Source of the DNA: an uncultured Rhodospirillaceae bacterium
GTDB lineage: Bacteria > Pseudomonadota > Alphaproteobacteria > Azospirillales > Azospirillaceae
Direction of reading: 5' to 3'
DNA: 24,492 nucleotides
NCBI GenBank assembly: GCA_937927415.1
Contig: CALBDS010000019.1
Coordinates: forward strand, 1-24,492
Part shown: in pieces, positions 16,458 to 23,005 of the stretch
Layout: each line of letters opens with the position of its first letter
Numbering within the stretch: position 1 is the stretch's first letter
Program-made: the position numbers and the translations under genes
The notes under the pieces: model-generated
Told to the model about the DNA's origin: nothing
The model's input: the letters and a program-made list of their open reading frames with translations, nothing else
Databases searched by the model: none

Positions 16458-16883
16458 ATGGACGATGCCGCCGCCTTGGCGGGACTGTTTGCCGCCGCTC
16501 TGCTCGCCGCCACGATCCTGCCGGCCCAGTCGGAGGCGGTCCTGGTGGGCATGCACCTTGCCGAGACGCATTCGAAGGTGACGCTGGTCAGCGTGGCGAC
16601 CATCGGCAACGTGCTGGGCTCCCTGGTGAACTGGGTCCTGGGCCGCTATCTGGTCCACTTTCGCGACCGGCGCTGGTTTCCGGTGAAGGCCGAGCTGATC
16701 GACCGTGCCACCGCTTGGTACCGGAAATGGGGGGTCTGGTCGCTGCTCCTCGCCTGGGCTCCCTTCATCGGCGACCCGCTCACCCTGGTCGCCGGAATCC
16801 TGCGGGAGAATGTCTGGGTGTTCCTCGTGCTGGTCACCATCGGCAAGGCCGCCCGCTACATCGCCGTGGTGATGATCGCATGA
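16458..16883 (+). CDS. YqaA-like inner-membrane protein (SNARE-associated/DedA-related)
   Basis: A 141-residue protein with four hydrophobic stretches. The family look is clear: LPAQSEAVLVGMH near the start, then SVATIGNVLGSLVNWVLGRY, and WYRKWGVWSLLLAWAPFIGD with PLTLVAGILR. YqaA proteins are short relatives of the DedA membrane family; DedA members act in lipid scrambling and envelope homeostasis, while YqaA function is unsettled. GGAGG abuts the ATG at 16452 directly, so the ATG at 16458, six bases away, is the likelier start. The stop overlaps the next gene by four bases (ATGA). Confidence 0.82.
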   Translation: MDDAAALAGLFAAALLAATILPAQSEAVLVGMHLAETHSKVTLVSVATIGNVLGSLVNWVLGRYLVHFRDRRWFPVKAELIDRATAWYRKWGVWSLLLAWAPFIGDPLTLVAGILRENVWVFLVLVTIGKAARYIAVVMIA

Positions 16884-17302
16884 TGCACCCGTTCCTGGTC
16901 TTTCTCCTGATCGTCATCGGTGCGCTGTCGTACCCTGACGATGGTCACGCCCAGGGGGCCGGCGGCAAGCCGCCTCCGCCGCCGGTGCTGCGCATCCGCC
17001 CCGTGATGGTGCCGGTGATACAGGCGGGGAACGTCAAGCGCTACGTCACCGTCGAAGTCACGCTTGAGCTGGCCGACCCTCAGGCGCTGCCCGTTGCCCA
17101 GAGCAAGCTCCCGCGTCTTCAGGACATCATGCTCCGCCTGTTCTACGACGCCCTTCGCATCGGCTGGATCGAGGATGGCGACATCGTCAACATGGCGGCG
17201 CTGCGCCGACGGATCGACGAGGAAAGCGAGCGCCTGCTCGGTCATGATGCGGTCACCCAGGTTGCCGTCCTGCCCCTCGCCCGGCAAAGTGCGTGGCCTT
17301 GA
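16880..17302 (+). CDS. Exported FliL-like protein
   Basis: A 140-residue protein with a signal peptide (hydrophobic 5-18, likely cleavage after GHA at about 25), a proline run and a domain resembling the periplasmic part of FliL. KRYVTVEVTLELADPQAL is followed by KLPRLQDIMLRLFYDAL and a helix ending RRRIDEESERLLG with a last strand VTQVAVLPLA. Classical FliL binds flagellar stators; no flagellar genes are here, so this is a FliL-like domain used elsewhere. Translational overlap with the YqaA-like gene suggests the two act together in the envelope. The family call is by pattern and moderate in strength. Confidence 0.62.
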   Translation: MMHPFLVFLLIVIGALSYPDDGHAQGAGGKPPPPPVLRIRPVMVPVIQAGNVKRYVTVEVTLELADPQALPVAQSKLPRLQDIMLRLFYDALRIGWIEDGDIVNMAALRRRIDEESERLLGHDAVTQVAVLPLARQSAWP

Positions 17303-17421
17303 TCACTGCGGTCGCCACCCTGCCGGACGCTCCGGAAAAGAGGTCGTGACGCTTTGTCGGAGTACGTGACCACCGGCAAGCCGATCACCATTGTTTCGTC
17401 ATTCAGCCCGAGGATTGCTCC

Positions 17422-17898
17422 ATGACCCCATGCCCTTGCGGCTCCGGCCGTTCCTTCGACGGGTGCTGCGGCCCGATCCTGGCCGGGGCGCCCGCTCCCA
17501 CGGCCGAGGCGCTGATGCGGTCGCGCTACACGGCCTTTGTCCGGCGCGATCTGGATCATGTCGAGCGCACGCACGCGCCGGAAATCCGCGACGACTTCAA
17601 CCGGGGCGAGGCCGAGCGGGTTGCGGATGAAGCGGAGTGGCAGCGCCTGGACGTCGTGCGCGCCAACGAAGAGGGCGATGCCGCAACGGTCGAGTTCCTG
17701 ATTCATTTCCGTCGCGATGGGAAGGACCTGCGCCATCACGAACGGGCGACGTTCCGACGGGAGGGCGGGGAATGGTTCTATGTTCAAGGCGACGTCAACC
17801 CGAAGGGGGAACCGCGCCGGGTGGTGAAGGTCGGGCGCAACGAACCCTGCCCCTGCGGGTCGGGGAAGAAGTTCAAGACCTGCTGCGGTGCCGCCTGA
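17422..17898 (+). CDS. ychJ: YchJ-family protein with two SEC-C zinc motifs
   Basis: A 158-residue cytosolic protein. SEC-C motifs sit at both ends: PCPCGSGRSFDGCCG (residues 3-17) and PCPCGSGKKFKTCCG (about 142-156), each a C-x-C-x8-C-C zinc site. The middle, starting LMRSRYTAFVRRDLDHVERT, is the NTF2-like domain of the YchJ (UPF0225) family, with HERATFRREGGEWFYVQGD. The SEC-C site is best known from the SecA tail, where it binds SecB and ribosomes. Function of YchJ is unknown. GAGG lies eight bases before the ATG. Length and layout match the family. Confidence 0.92.
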   Translation: MTPCPCGSGRSFDGCCGPILAGAPAPTAEALMRSRYTAFVRRDLDHVERTHAPEIRDDFNRGEAERVADEAEWQRLDVVRANEEGDAATVEFLIHFRRDGKDLRHHERATFRREGGEWFYVQGDVNPKGEPRRVVKVGRNEPCPCGSGKKFKTCCGAA

Positions 17899-17930
17899 GC
17901 CGGCGGTGACCGAGCCGAGGGGAGATCGCC

Positions 17931-18698
17931 TTGGACCCGCATTTTTCCTGCACCGCCTGCGGCAAATGCTGTCATGGCTGGCTGCCACTGACGCTGAAGG
18001 ACGCCGTCACCCACGCCGGCCGCTTTCCGCTGGCCATGATGTGGACGCCGGTGCGCACGAACGCAAAGTCCTACGAGCTGGCGACGACGCTGGGCGCCAC
18101 GGTGCGTCTGCCCAGCCGGAAGATGGTGGCGGTGCTGATCATGCCGACCGCCTATCTGCCTTCCTCGTTCCCGTGTCCGGAGTTGCAGGACGACGGCCTC
18201 TGCGGCATCCACGCCGAGAAACCGTCGCGCTGCCGGACCATGCCCTTCTACCCTTACCGGGAAGAGAAGGACCAAGCCGACCTACTGATCCCCCGCAAGG
18301 GCTGGCAATGCGACGTCTCGGCGGCGGCTCCGGTCGTCTACCGCAATCACACCATTCTCGACCGGACCGACTTCGACCGGGAGCGGCAGGAGCTTCTCGA
18401 CCAGGCTCCCGTGATGCGGAGCTATGTCGAGTATGTCCTGAAATACATGCCGTGGATTCTCAACGATCTTGCCGCCATGGCGGCCAAGCCGACCGGGGGC
18501 AATCTCTTCACCAGCCTGTCGTCCTTTCTCACCGCCACCCGCCGGCCGGACGCCGCGGCCCTGGCGGCCGCCCAGGCGCCGCTGATGCAGACGATGGCCG
18601 AACGCACACGCGACGACCCCGCGCTGCGCGACTATCACCGCAACTACGCGGGATGGGCAAAGGAGATGGAAAGTCTCGCCCGGCGGCACACCGGATGA
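17931..18698 (+). CDS. YkgJ-type cysteine-cluster protein
   Basis: A 255-residue protein from a TTG start with GGGGAGA seven bases before it. Near the N-terminus FSCTACGKCCHGWLPLT gives a C-x2-C-x2-CC cluster, the hallmark of the YkgJ (CxxCxxCC) family, thought to bind zinc or an Fe-S cluster. Further cysteines (FPCPELQDDGLCGIH and SRCRTMPFYPY, about 83-110) complete the usual set: C-x7-C-G-I-H, then R-C-x3-P. The C-terminal half is helical and hydrophilic, without a recognised fold. It is 32 bases after ychJ, so the two are probably cotranscribed. The TTG start is used because no nearer ATG keeps the cluster. Confidence 0.82.
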   Translation: MDPHFSCTACGKCCHGWLPLTLKDAVTHAGRFPLAMMWTPVRTNAKSYELATTLGATVRLPSRKMVAVLIMPTAYLPSSFPCPELQDDGLCGIHAEKPSRCRTMPFYPYREEKDQADLLIPRKGWQCDVSAAAPVVYRNHTILDRTDFDRERQELLDQAPVMRSYVEYVLKYMPWILNDLAAMAAKPTGGNLFTSLSSFLTATRRPDAAALAAAQAPLMQTMAERTRDDPALRDYHRNYAGWAKEMESLARRHTG

Positions 18699-18720
18699 TC
18701 GCGGCTGCGCCGGCCTCAGA

Positions 18721-18757
18721 ACCACGGTTGACTGGTGCCGATAACGGCGCCTGTGGT
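18721..18757 (+). terminator. Possible terminator hairpin after the YkgJ-type gene
   Basis: GGTGCCG-ATAA-CGGCGCC (18734-18751, one G-U pair) is nested within ACCAC (18721-18725) and GTGGT (18753-18757). It begins 22 bases after the stop. There is no T run, so the terminator reading is weak. Confidence 0.33.
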
Positions 18758-18849
18758 ATGCCGCCCAGGGACAAGCTGGCGTCCCGCTGGCCCGCTCGCC
18801 CCCGGGAGCGTTTTCAGCTTATAAAGATATGCATTTTGGACAGGGGTTG

Positions 18850-18875
18850 CCCTATCCAGCCTCAGGAGGATAGGG
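18850..18875 (+). promoter_or_regulatory. Operator-like inverted repeat over the ribosome-binding site of the second sensor
   Basis: Perfect 8-bp arms CCCTATCC (18850-18857) and GGATAGGG (18868-18875) enclose ten bases. The AGGAGG at 18864-18869, the only Shine-Dalgarno candidate, lies in the spacer and right arm. It shares the TATCC...GGATA core with the two operators at 14306 and 14418, but the spacer is ten rather than nine bases and the C/G flanks lie outside the TATCC core. Confidence 0.6.
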
Positions 18876-18882
18876 TCACGCC

Positions 18883-19152
18883 ATGAGTGAACACGCGTCT
18901 CACCCCGACATCGTGAAGCGTCTGAAGCGCGCCGAAGGGCACCTGCGCAGCGTCATCGAGATGATCGAGAGCGGGCGGCCTTGCCTTGATGTGGCGCAGC
19001 AGATGAGCGCCGTCGTGAAGGCGCTGGAGAACGCCAAGACGGCGTTCATCCATGACCATATCGACCACTGCTTCGAGCGGGCGGTCGATGCCACGGGGCC
19101 TGACACCAAGGTGGCGCTCCGCGAATTCAAGGATATCACCAAGTATCTTTGA
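18883..19152 (+). CDS. Second CsoR/RcnR-family metal-sensing repressor
   Basis: An 89-residue paralogue of the sensor at 14024-14293; most positions are identical and both end in ITKYL. Cys34, His59 and Cys63, plus His4 and His7, are all kept, so the metal set is again H-C-H-C. Differences cluster in the middle helix (QMSAVVKALENAKTAF against QLCAVENAVREAKKIL). An inverted repeat covers its ribosome-binding site, suggesting autoregulation. No transporter follows it; the next gene converges (integrase 1). It may therefore act in trans on the other metal genes of the island, or be left over from a lost operon. Confidence 0.92.
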   Translation: MSEHASHPDIVKRLKRAEGHLRSVIEMIESGRPCLDVAQQMSAVVKALENAKTAFIHDHIDHCFERAVDATGPDTKVALREFKDITKYL

Positions 19153-19356
19153 GGATGTTTTCTATAATTGAGCAGAGCTAATTCTGCGGTCATAGTTGCT
19201 CAGCTTGCCGATTATCTATGATATTTTGTTGCGTCTCTCTATAAATGGCGGAGCATTTTGGTGACAAGATTGCCTCCACGCCTGGGCCGCGATGATCAGA
19301 GAAATGATGTAGAGCACCACAGCAACACCCCGATCATGACGAGGGCGGACACTCTC
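19153..19356. other. Intergenic region between the second sensor and integrase 1
   Basis: About 200 bases between convergent genes, with an A/T-rich part at about 19160-19250. No convincing gene, terminator or tRNA copy is seen. On the minus strand the integrase frame continues after its TAG for about 40 codons, with a hydrophobic stretch (GVAVVLYIISLIIAAQAW). It has no start of its own and may be a decayed gene end or chance. Confidence 0.4.
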
Positions 19357-20646
19357 CTACCCGTCGGACAGGACCATGGCGCGATTTGGTCGGATATGGA
19401 ATTTGCGGGAACGAGTTTCTCGCAAGGCGGACTGGTCAAGGGCGCCAGCAATGGTTGCAGAGATTTGGTTGGCAGCGGTTAAGACGGGATCATTGGCCAG
19501 ATGGGCATAACGCTGAGTGGTCGTTGGCTGATTGTGCCCAAGAATTTTCCCAATAACCAACAGACTGCTTCCATTAGCCGCTCCCACGCTGGCGAAGCTA
19601 TGCCGAAGATCATGTAGGCGAAGACCTGGAAGCTTTGCCATAGTACGGATTTTCTCCCAGGTCCGATCGATATTGACCAGCTTTCCGTCTTCTCCTTTTC
19701 CAGGGATAACGTATGGATTGTTAGGTACCCGTTGGAGCCTGATCAGGATATCCAAGGCAGCACGCCCCAATGGCACGACCTTCGCGCCTGTTTTGCTGTC
19801 CCGCAAGCGCAGGCAGGAGTGGGTGGTATCCACACAACTCCAGGTCAACCCTAAGATTTCGGATTTCCGGCATCCTGTCAGCAGCAGGAGACGGATGGCG
19901 GCGATGAGATATGGATTGGCGCCCTTCTCTTCAAATGCGCTCAGTGTCTTGCCGAGACGAGCCATCTCCTCCCCGCTGAGGAAGCGTTCGAGCTTTCTGA
20001 CCCGGAATGTTTTGACACCAGCCGCAGGGTTGTCGGATCGGAGCGTCCGGGCCAGGGCGAAGGTGAACATTGCACGCAGCAGGATCACCGTTTGCGACGC
20101 GACGCCTTCTCCACCGGTTGCTTTGCTGCCTCCCTTGCTGGAGCGTTGAGGACTGGCCGTCTTCCCGGCCGCGACGTCCCGCAACAGGCGCTCGACATCG
20201 GCACGGGTAATGTCACCCACTTTCTTTTTCCCGAGGAGCGGCTTGATATGCCACGTGATTCGCCCCAGGTCGGCGCGGATGGTCGAGGGCTTCTTCGTGG
20301 TGCAGCCTTCGGCGATATACAGATCGCACAGGTCGGACACAGTTAGATCCCGGCGCTTGTCCGCCTTCCGGGCGGCGGGGTCCTCACCGAGTTCCACCGT
20401 GGCCAGCACGCGGCGGGCTTCCTGACGGGCCTGCTCCGGAGTCCAAGGTGACCCGTGCCGCCCGATCGTGACGCGTCGGGTCGGTGTTTCTCGCCCACCT
20501 GTGCGGTACTGGACGAGGTAGGTCTTCGTGCCTGATGGCGTGACCTTCAGCCCGAAGCCGATGAGTTCACTGTCCCACAAATAGCAGTCCCGCGCTCCCG
20601 CCACGGTTTCGTCAACGACTCTCTTGGTGATCCGTGTCGATGGCAT
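19357..20646 (-). CDS. Tyrosine site-specific integrase 1
   Basis: A 429-residue tyrosine recombinase. The N-terminal arm-binding domain of the DUF4102 type is visible (LIGFGLKVTPSGTKTYLVQY, about residues 25-45, then VTIGRHG). A core-binding helical domain follows (about 95-205). The catalytic set is complete: Arg260 (TGCRKSEIL), a Lys in DSKTGAKVVPL, His345 and Arg348 (LHDLRHSFA), His371 (LGHNQPTT) and Tyr380. The ATG at 20646 has AAGGAG nine bases away; the ATG at 20652 would be too close. It reads away from the tRNA-Gln remnant, as expected for an integrase just inside an element end, and is probably the integrase of the trb-bearing ICE. Confidence 0.93.
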   Translation of the reverse strand: MPSTRITKRVVDETVAGARDCYLWDSELIGFGLKVTPSGTKTYLVQYRTGGRETPTRRVTIGRHGSPWTPEQARQEARRVLATVELGEDPAARKADKRRDLTVSDLCDLYIAEGCTTKKPSTIRADLGRITWHIKPLLGKKKVGDITRADVERLLRDVAAGKTASPQRSSKGGSKATGGEGVASQTVILLRAMFTFALARTLRSDNPAAGVKTFRVRKLERFLSGEEMARLGKTLSAFEEKGANPYLIAAIRLLLLTGCRKSEILGLTWSCVDTTHSCLRLRDSKTGAKVVPLGRAALDILIRLQRVPNNPYVIPGKGEDGKLVNIDRTWEKIRTMAKLPGLRLHDLRHSFASVGAANGSSLLVIGKILGHNQPTTTQRYAHLANDPVLTAANQISATIAGALDQSALRETRSRKFHIRPNRAMVLSDG

Positions 20647-20835
20647 GCCCATCGTCTCCTTGACGTAAATCCTATATCAAGGTGTCTCCAGCAATCACCC
20701 AGTAAGCACCGCCGGAGTAAAACATGGGATATTCTAGCGCAGAGCAGAGTGGTCTGCCAATTAAAAAATTGAATTATATCACTGCATTAGCGTACATTAT
20801 CGTAGATTGGAGCGGCATGGCGTAAGTTACACTTA
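20647..20835. promoter_or_regulatory. A/T-rich region between integrase 1 and the attachment site
   Basis: The stretch holds the integrase 1 leader (AAGGAG as CTCCTT at 20656-20661) and is unusually A/T-rich at about 20760-20810. Two adjacent 10-base direct repeats, CATTAGCGTA (20785-20794) and CATTATCGTA (20795-20804), differ at one base. A 7-bp-arm inverted repeat, CGTAAGT-TAC-ACTTACG (20821-20837), abuts the tRNA-derived core. Such repeats resemble integrase arm-type or excisionase sites. No gene is visible. Confidence 0.5.
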
Positions 20836-20883
20836 CGGACTCTGACTCCGCCAGCCTAGGTTCGAATCCTAGTCCCCCAACCA
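20836..20883 (+). other. tRNA-Gln(CTG) 3' half, probable integration (att) site
   Basis: From CGGACTCTGACTCCG (anticodon arm, loop CTCTGAC with anticodon CTG) the sequence continues through a perfect T arm, CTAGG-TTCGAAT-CCTAG (20856-20872), to the acceptor 3' strand TCCCCCA, discriminator A and encoded CCA. No matching TGGGGGA 5' strand or D arm lies upstream, so this is not a whole tRNA gene. A 3' half starting at the anticodon stem is the classic footprint of tyrosine-integrase insertion at a tRNA. Integrase genes lie on both sides. The intact tRNA-Gln should be at the far end of the left-hand element, outside the window. Confidence 0.85.
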
Positions 20884-20935
20884 ACTCCTTGATTTCGCAG
20901 CGCTTTCTGGCTTTCGGCCCGGCCGGGAGGGGATG

Positions 20936-20957
20936 TAGTCCACACCCCTAGTCCACA
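20936..20957 (+). repeat. Direct repeat TAGTCCACA between att site and integrase 2
   Basis: TAGTCCACA occurs at 20936-20944 and 20949-20957, 13 bases apart start to start. Between an att site and an integrase gene this is a natural place for arm-type integrase binding sites. The role is inferred. Confidence 0.45.
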
Positions 20958-20989
20958 GCGTCGGGTCCCTCGGTATCAGGGAGCCGGGA

Positions 20990-22774
20990 GTGGCGCAGCA
21001 AAACCTTCGCCTGCAGGGGACGACGTGGTATTTCCGACGCCGGGTTCCCGGCGTGCTCCGGGAACGCATGGGGCGCAAGGAAGTTGTCCGATCTCTGCGC
21101 ACCAGCGACCGCCGGACGGCGGCGGAGCGTGCCCGGCTCGCGTGGGTGCGGACGCAGCGGATGTTTGGCGAGATCATGGCCCGGCCGACCCTGACCAGAG
21201 CAGAGACCGAACAGATCGTCCGCGAGTGGTTGGCGGAGGAGATCTGGGACGCCGAGATCAAGCGCAGCCAGGGCAGCGCGTTTGTCGAGCCGGCGGAGTG
21301 CGGGATCGACGACGACGATGATGTCGCCTATCTGATCCGGGCGATACAGCCGGAGATCGCCGAGGGCGGAGAACGGCACCTCCGCCACGCCCTCGTTAGC
21401 AACGATATTGAGGCCGTCAAGCCTCTCGCCGCTGCACTGCTGCAGCAGCACGGGAAGCCGACCGACGCCGCCGACGTTGCCATCCTTGCCCGAGTCATGC
21501 TCCGGGCCGGGGCCGAGTACTTCGCCCAGATCGGCGAGGCCGCACAGGGCAAATATCCTCCCCTCGGTCAGCCGACGACGTCCTCGTCGCCACCGACACC
21601 ATCGCCCCCGGTCCTGGAGCTACCCTCGGAACTGCCGACGGCTCCGTTCTCGGAAATCTACGCTGAGTTCGAAAAGTACGCCCGGCTTCCCGCCGAAGGG
21701 AAACGGCAGACCTACAATGAACAGACGATCCGGCAGAATGCCGCGACAGTGCGTCTATGGATCGAGTTCCTCGGGGATGGGCCGCTCAACAAGTATACAA
21801 GGGACGACGCGGAAGAGTTCAGGAACGCCTTGCGTCATCTTCCCGCGCTGCACGGAAAGGCAAAAGACTGGCGCCTAAAGATGCGTGAATCTGTGGCGAA
21901 GGTGCAGGCGATGCATGAGGCCGGGCAGCCACCACCAGAATGCCTGTCAACCAAAACGATAAAGAGGCACATGTCCGCCCTATCCACATTCTATGAGTGG
22001 GTTCTTGGGCAAAAGAAAAAGTACGGATTCCGAGGCGAAAACATCTTCATCCACCACAAGTACGGAGCCGTTAAATCGGACCGCGATTTCTGGGCTGAGG
22101 AAGACATCGCCGCGCTTTTCCGTACACCGATTTGGACCGGATGCCAACCGACACGCCGCGCCGAACGCGGGACGGCCATCGTCTTCGACGCACACTATTG
22201 GTTGCCTCTTCTCGCTCTGTTTCACGGCCTGCGACAGGAAGAAATCGCACAGCTTCGCGCGTCAGATGTAAGGAAAGATGATGGTGTATGGGTTCTCAAC
22301 ATCCATGAAGAAGATGGAAACAACCTGAAAAATCACACCGCCACCAGAATCGTACCAATTCACGATAAACTTATAAGACTTGGATTTGTCGATTACGCCA
22401 ACATATTTCGCGGACGTGGCGACGAACACCTGTGGCCGACGCTGAAACGGGGTGGGCCGGACAGAAAATTCTCGCACTACTACCGTCAACGTTTTACAGA
22501 TTATTGCCGAGAAACAGGCATTTACGATAAGAAGCGTCCATTTCATACGCTTCGCTCCACATTCCGAACATTCCTTGAGGAAACCGACGCAAAATCGGTA
22601 CATATATCAAAGATTGTCGGCCATAAGCTGACCACAGTGCTTGGTGAGGGCGCCACATATACCAAGAGGATCAAGGCATCTGTTCTGAAAATTGCTATCG
22701 ACCAGTTTGACCCAGGCGTGGACCTGTCCCATCTGCGGCCTTTCCGGCCGGGCGAGGATCCCATCGAGCCGTGA
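20990..22774 (+). CDS. Tyrosine site-specific integrase 2 (DUF6538-type N-terminus)
   Basis: A 594-residue recombinase unrelated in layout to integrase 1. It starts at GTG with AGGGAG six bases before. The N-terminus (LRLQGTTWYFRRRVPGVLRE, then VVRSLRTSDRRTAAERAR) is of the DUF6538 phage-integrase type. A proline-rich linker lies at about 195-215. Catalytic residues are Arg415 (HGLRQEEIAQL), His519 and Arg522 (FHTLRSTF), His545 (VGHKLTTV) and Tyr557 (GATYTKR). All are present, so it looks active. The last third is visibly richer in A/T than its surroundings, suggesting separate ancestry. Being 107 bases from the tRNA-Gln remnant and directed away from it, it probably belongs to a second element to the right. 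Confidence 0.9.
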   Translation: MAQQNLRLQGTTWYFRRRVPGVLRERMGRKEVVRSLRTSDRRTAAERARLAWVRTQRMFGEIMARPTLTRAETEQIVREWLAEEIWDAEIKRSQGSAFVEPAECGIDDDDDVAYLIRAIQPEIAEGGERHLRHALVSNDIEAVKPLAAALLQQHGKPTDAADVAILARVMLRAGAEYFAQIGEAAQGKYPPLGQPTTSSSPPTPSPPVLELPSELPTAPFSEIYAEFEKYARLPAEGKRQTYNEQTIRQNAATVRLWIEFLGDGPLNKYTRDDAEEFRNALRHLPALHGKAKDWRLKMRESVAKVQAMHEAGQPPPECLSTKTIKRHMSALSTFYEWVLGQKKKYGFRGENIFIHHKYGAVKSDRDFWAEEDIAALFRTPIWTGCQPTRRAERGTAIVFDAHYWLPLLALFHGLRQEEIAQLRASDVRKDDGVWVLNIHEEDGNNLKNHTATRIVPIHDKLIRLGFVDYANIFRGRGDEHLWPTLKRGGPDRKFSHYYRQRFTDYCRETGIYDKKRPFHTLRSTFRTFLEETDAKSVHISKIVGHKLTTVLGEGATYTKRIKASVLKIAIDQFDPGVDLSHLRPFRPGEDPIEP

Positions 22775-22882
22775 ATCGGCGAGAACCGGGTGCCAAAAGG
22801 TTGGAGTGGGATGGGATGAGGCGAGAGGAAAGGAGCGGCCCTTGACCGATGCATAAACGGGGGCGACCTTGGGAGGTGGACA

Positions 22883-22924
22883 TCCGCGGTGCCGTCGCAG
22901 GGCTGGCACCCTAGGCACCGCGGA
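22883..22924. repeat. Inverted repeat downstream of integrase 2
   Basis: Perfect 11-bp arms TCCGCGGTGCC (22883-22893) and GGCACCGCGGA (22914-22924) enclose 20 bases. It is about 110 bases past the integrase stop and just before the short leader ORF. There is no T run after it, so an operator, origin element or RNA structure fits better than a terminator. Confidence 0.55.
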
Positions 22925-22945
22925 CTCTCTGGAGATAAGGTCAAT

Positions 22946-23005
22946 ATGGCTGACCCATTCCATCCCGTCAACCTCTTGGGTGCCGCCTATCTATGGGATA
23001 GGTGA
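22946..23005 (+). CDS. Short leader ORF coupled to the gpA-like gene
   Basis: A 19-codon ORF, MADPFHPVNLLGAAYLWDR, has a good ribosome-binding stretch (GGAGATAAGG, 22931-22940) before its ATG. Its TGA overlaps the GTG start of the gpA-like gene (GTGA). This is the arrangement of a translationally coupled leader peptide. I know no family for it. It could also be the broken end of a longer gene, since the frame is open upstream for some way. Inverted repeats lie on both sides. Confidence 0.4.
   Translation: MADPFHPVNLLGAAYLWDR
22986..23002 (+). promoter_or_regulatory. Small inverted repeat at the gpA-like start codon
   Basis: CCTATC-TATGG-GATAGG (22986-23002) ends on the first base of the GTG start and includes the only purine-rich stretch before it. 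As RNA it could hide that start unless ribosomes finish the leader ORF. As DNA it could be an operator. Confidence 0.35.

Noticed and set aside
19219..19356. Hydrophobic stretch in frame after the integrase 1 stop codon
   Set aside because: About 40 codons, no start or ribosome site; too short to tell a decayed gene from chance.
20820..20883. Complete tRNA gene
   Set aside because: Acceptor 5' strand and D arm are missing; upstream bases form a different palindrome.
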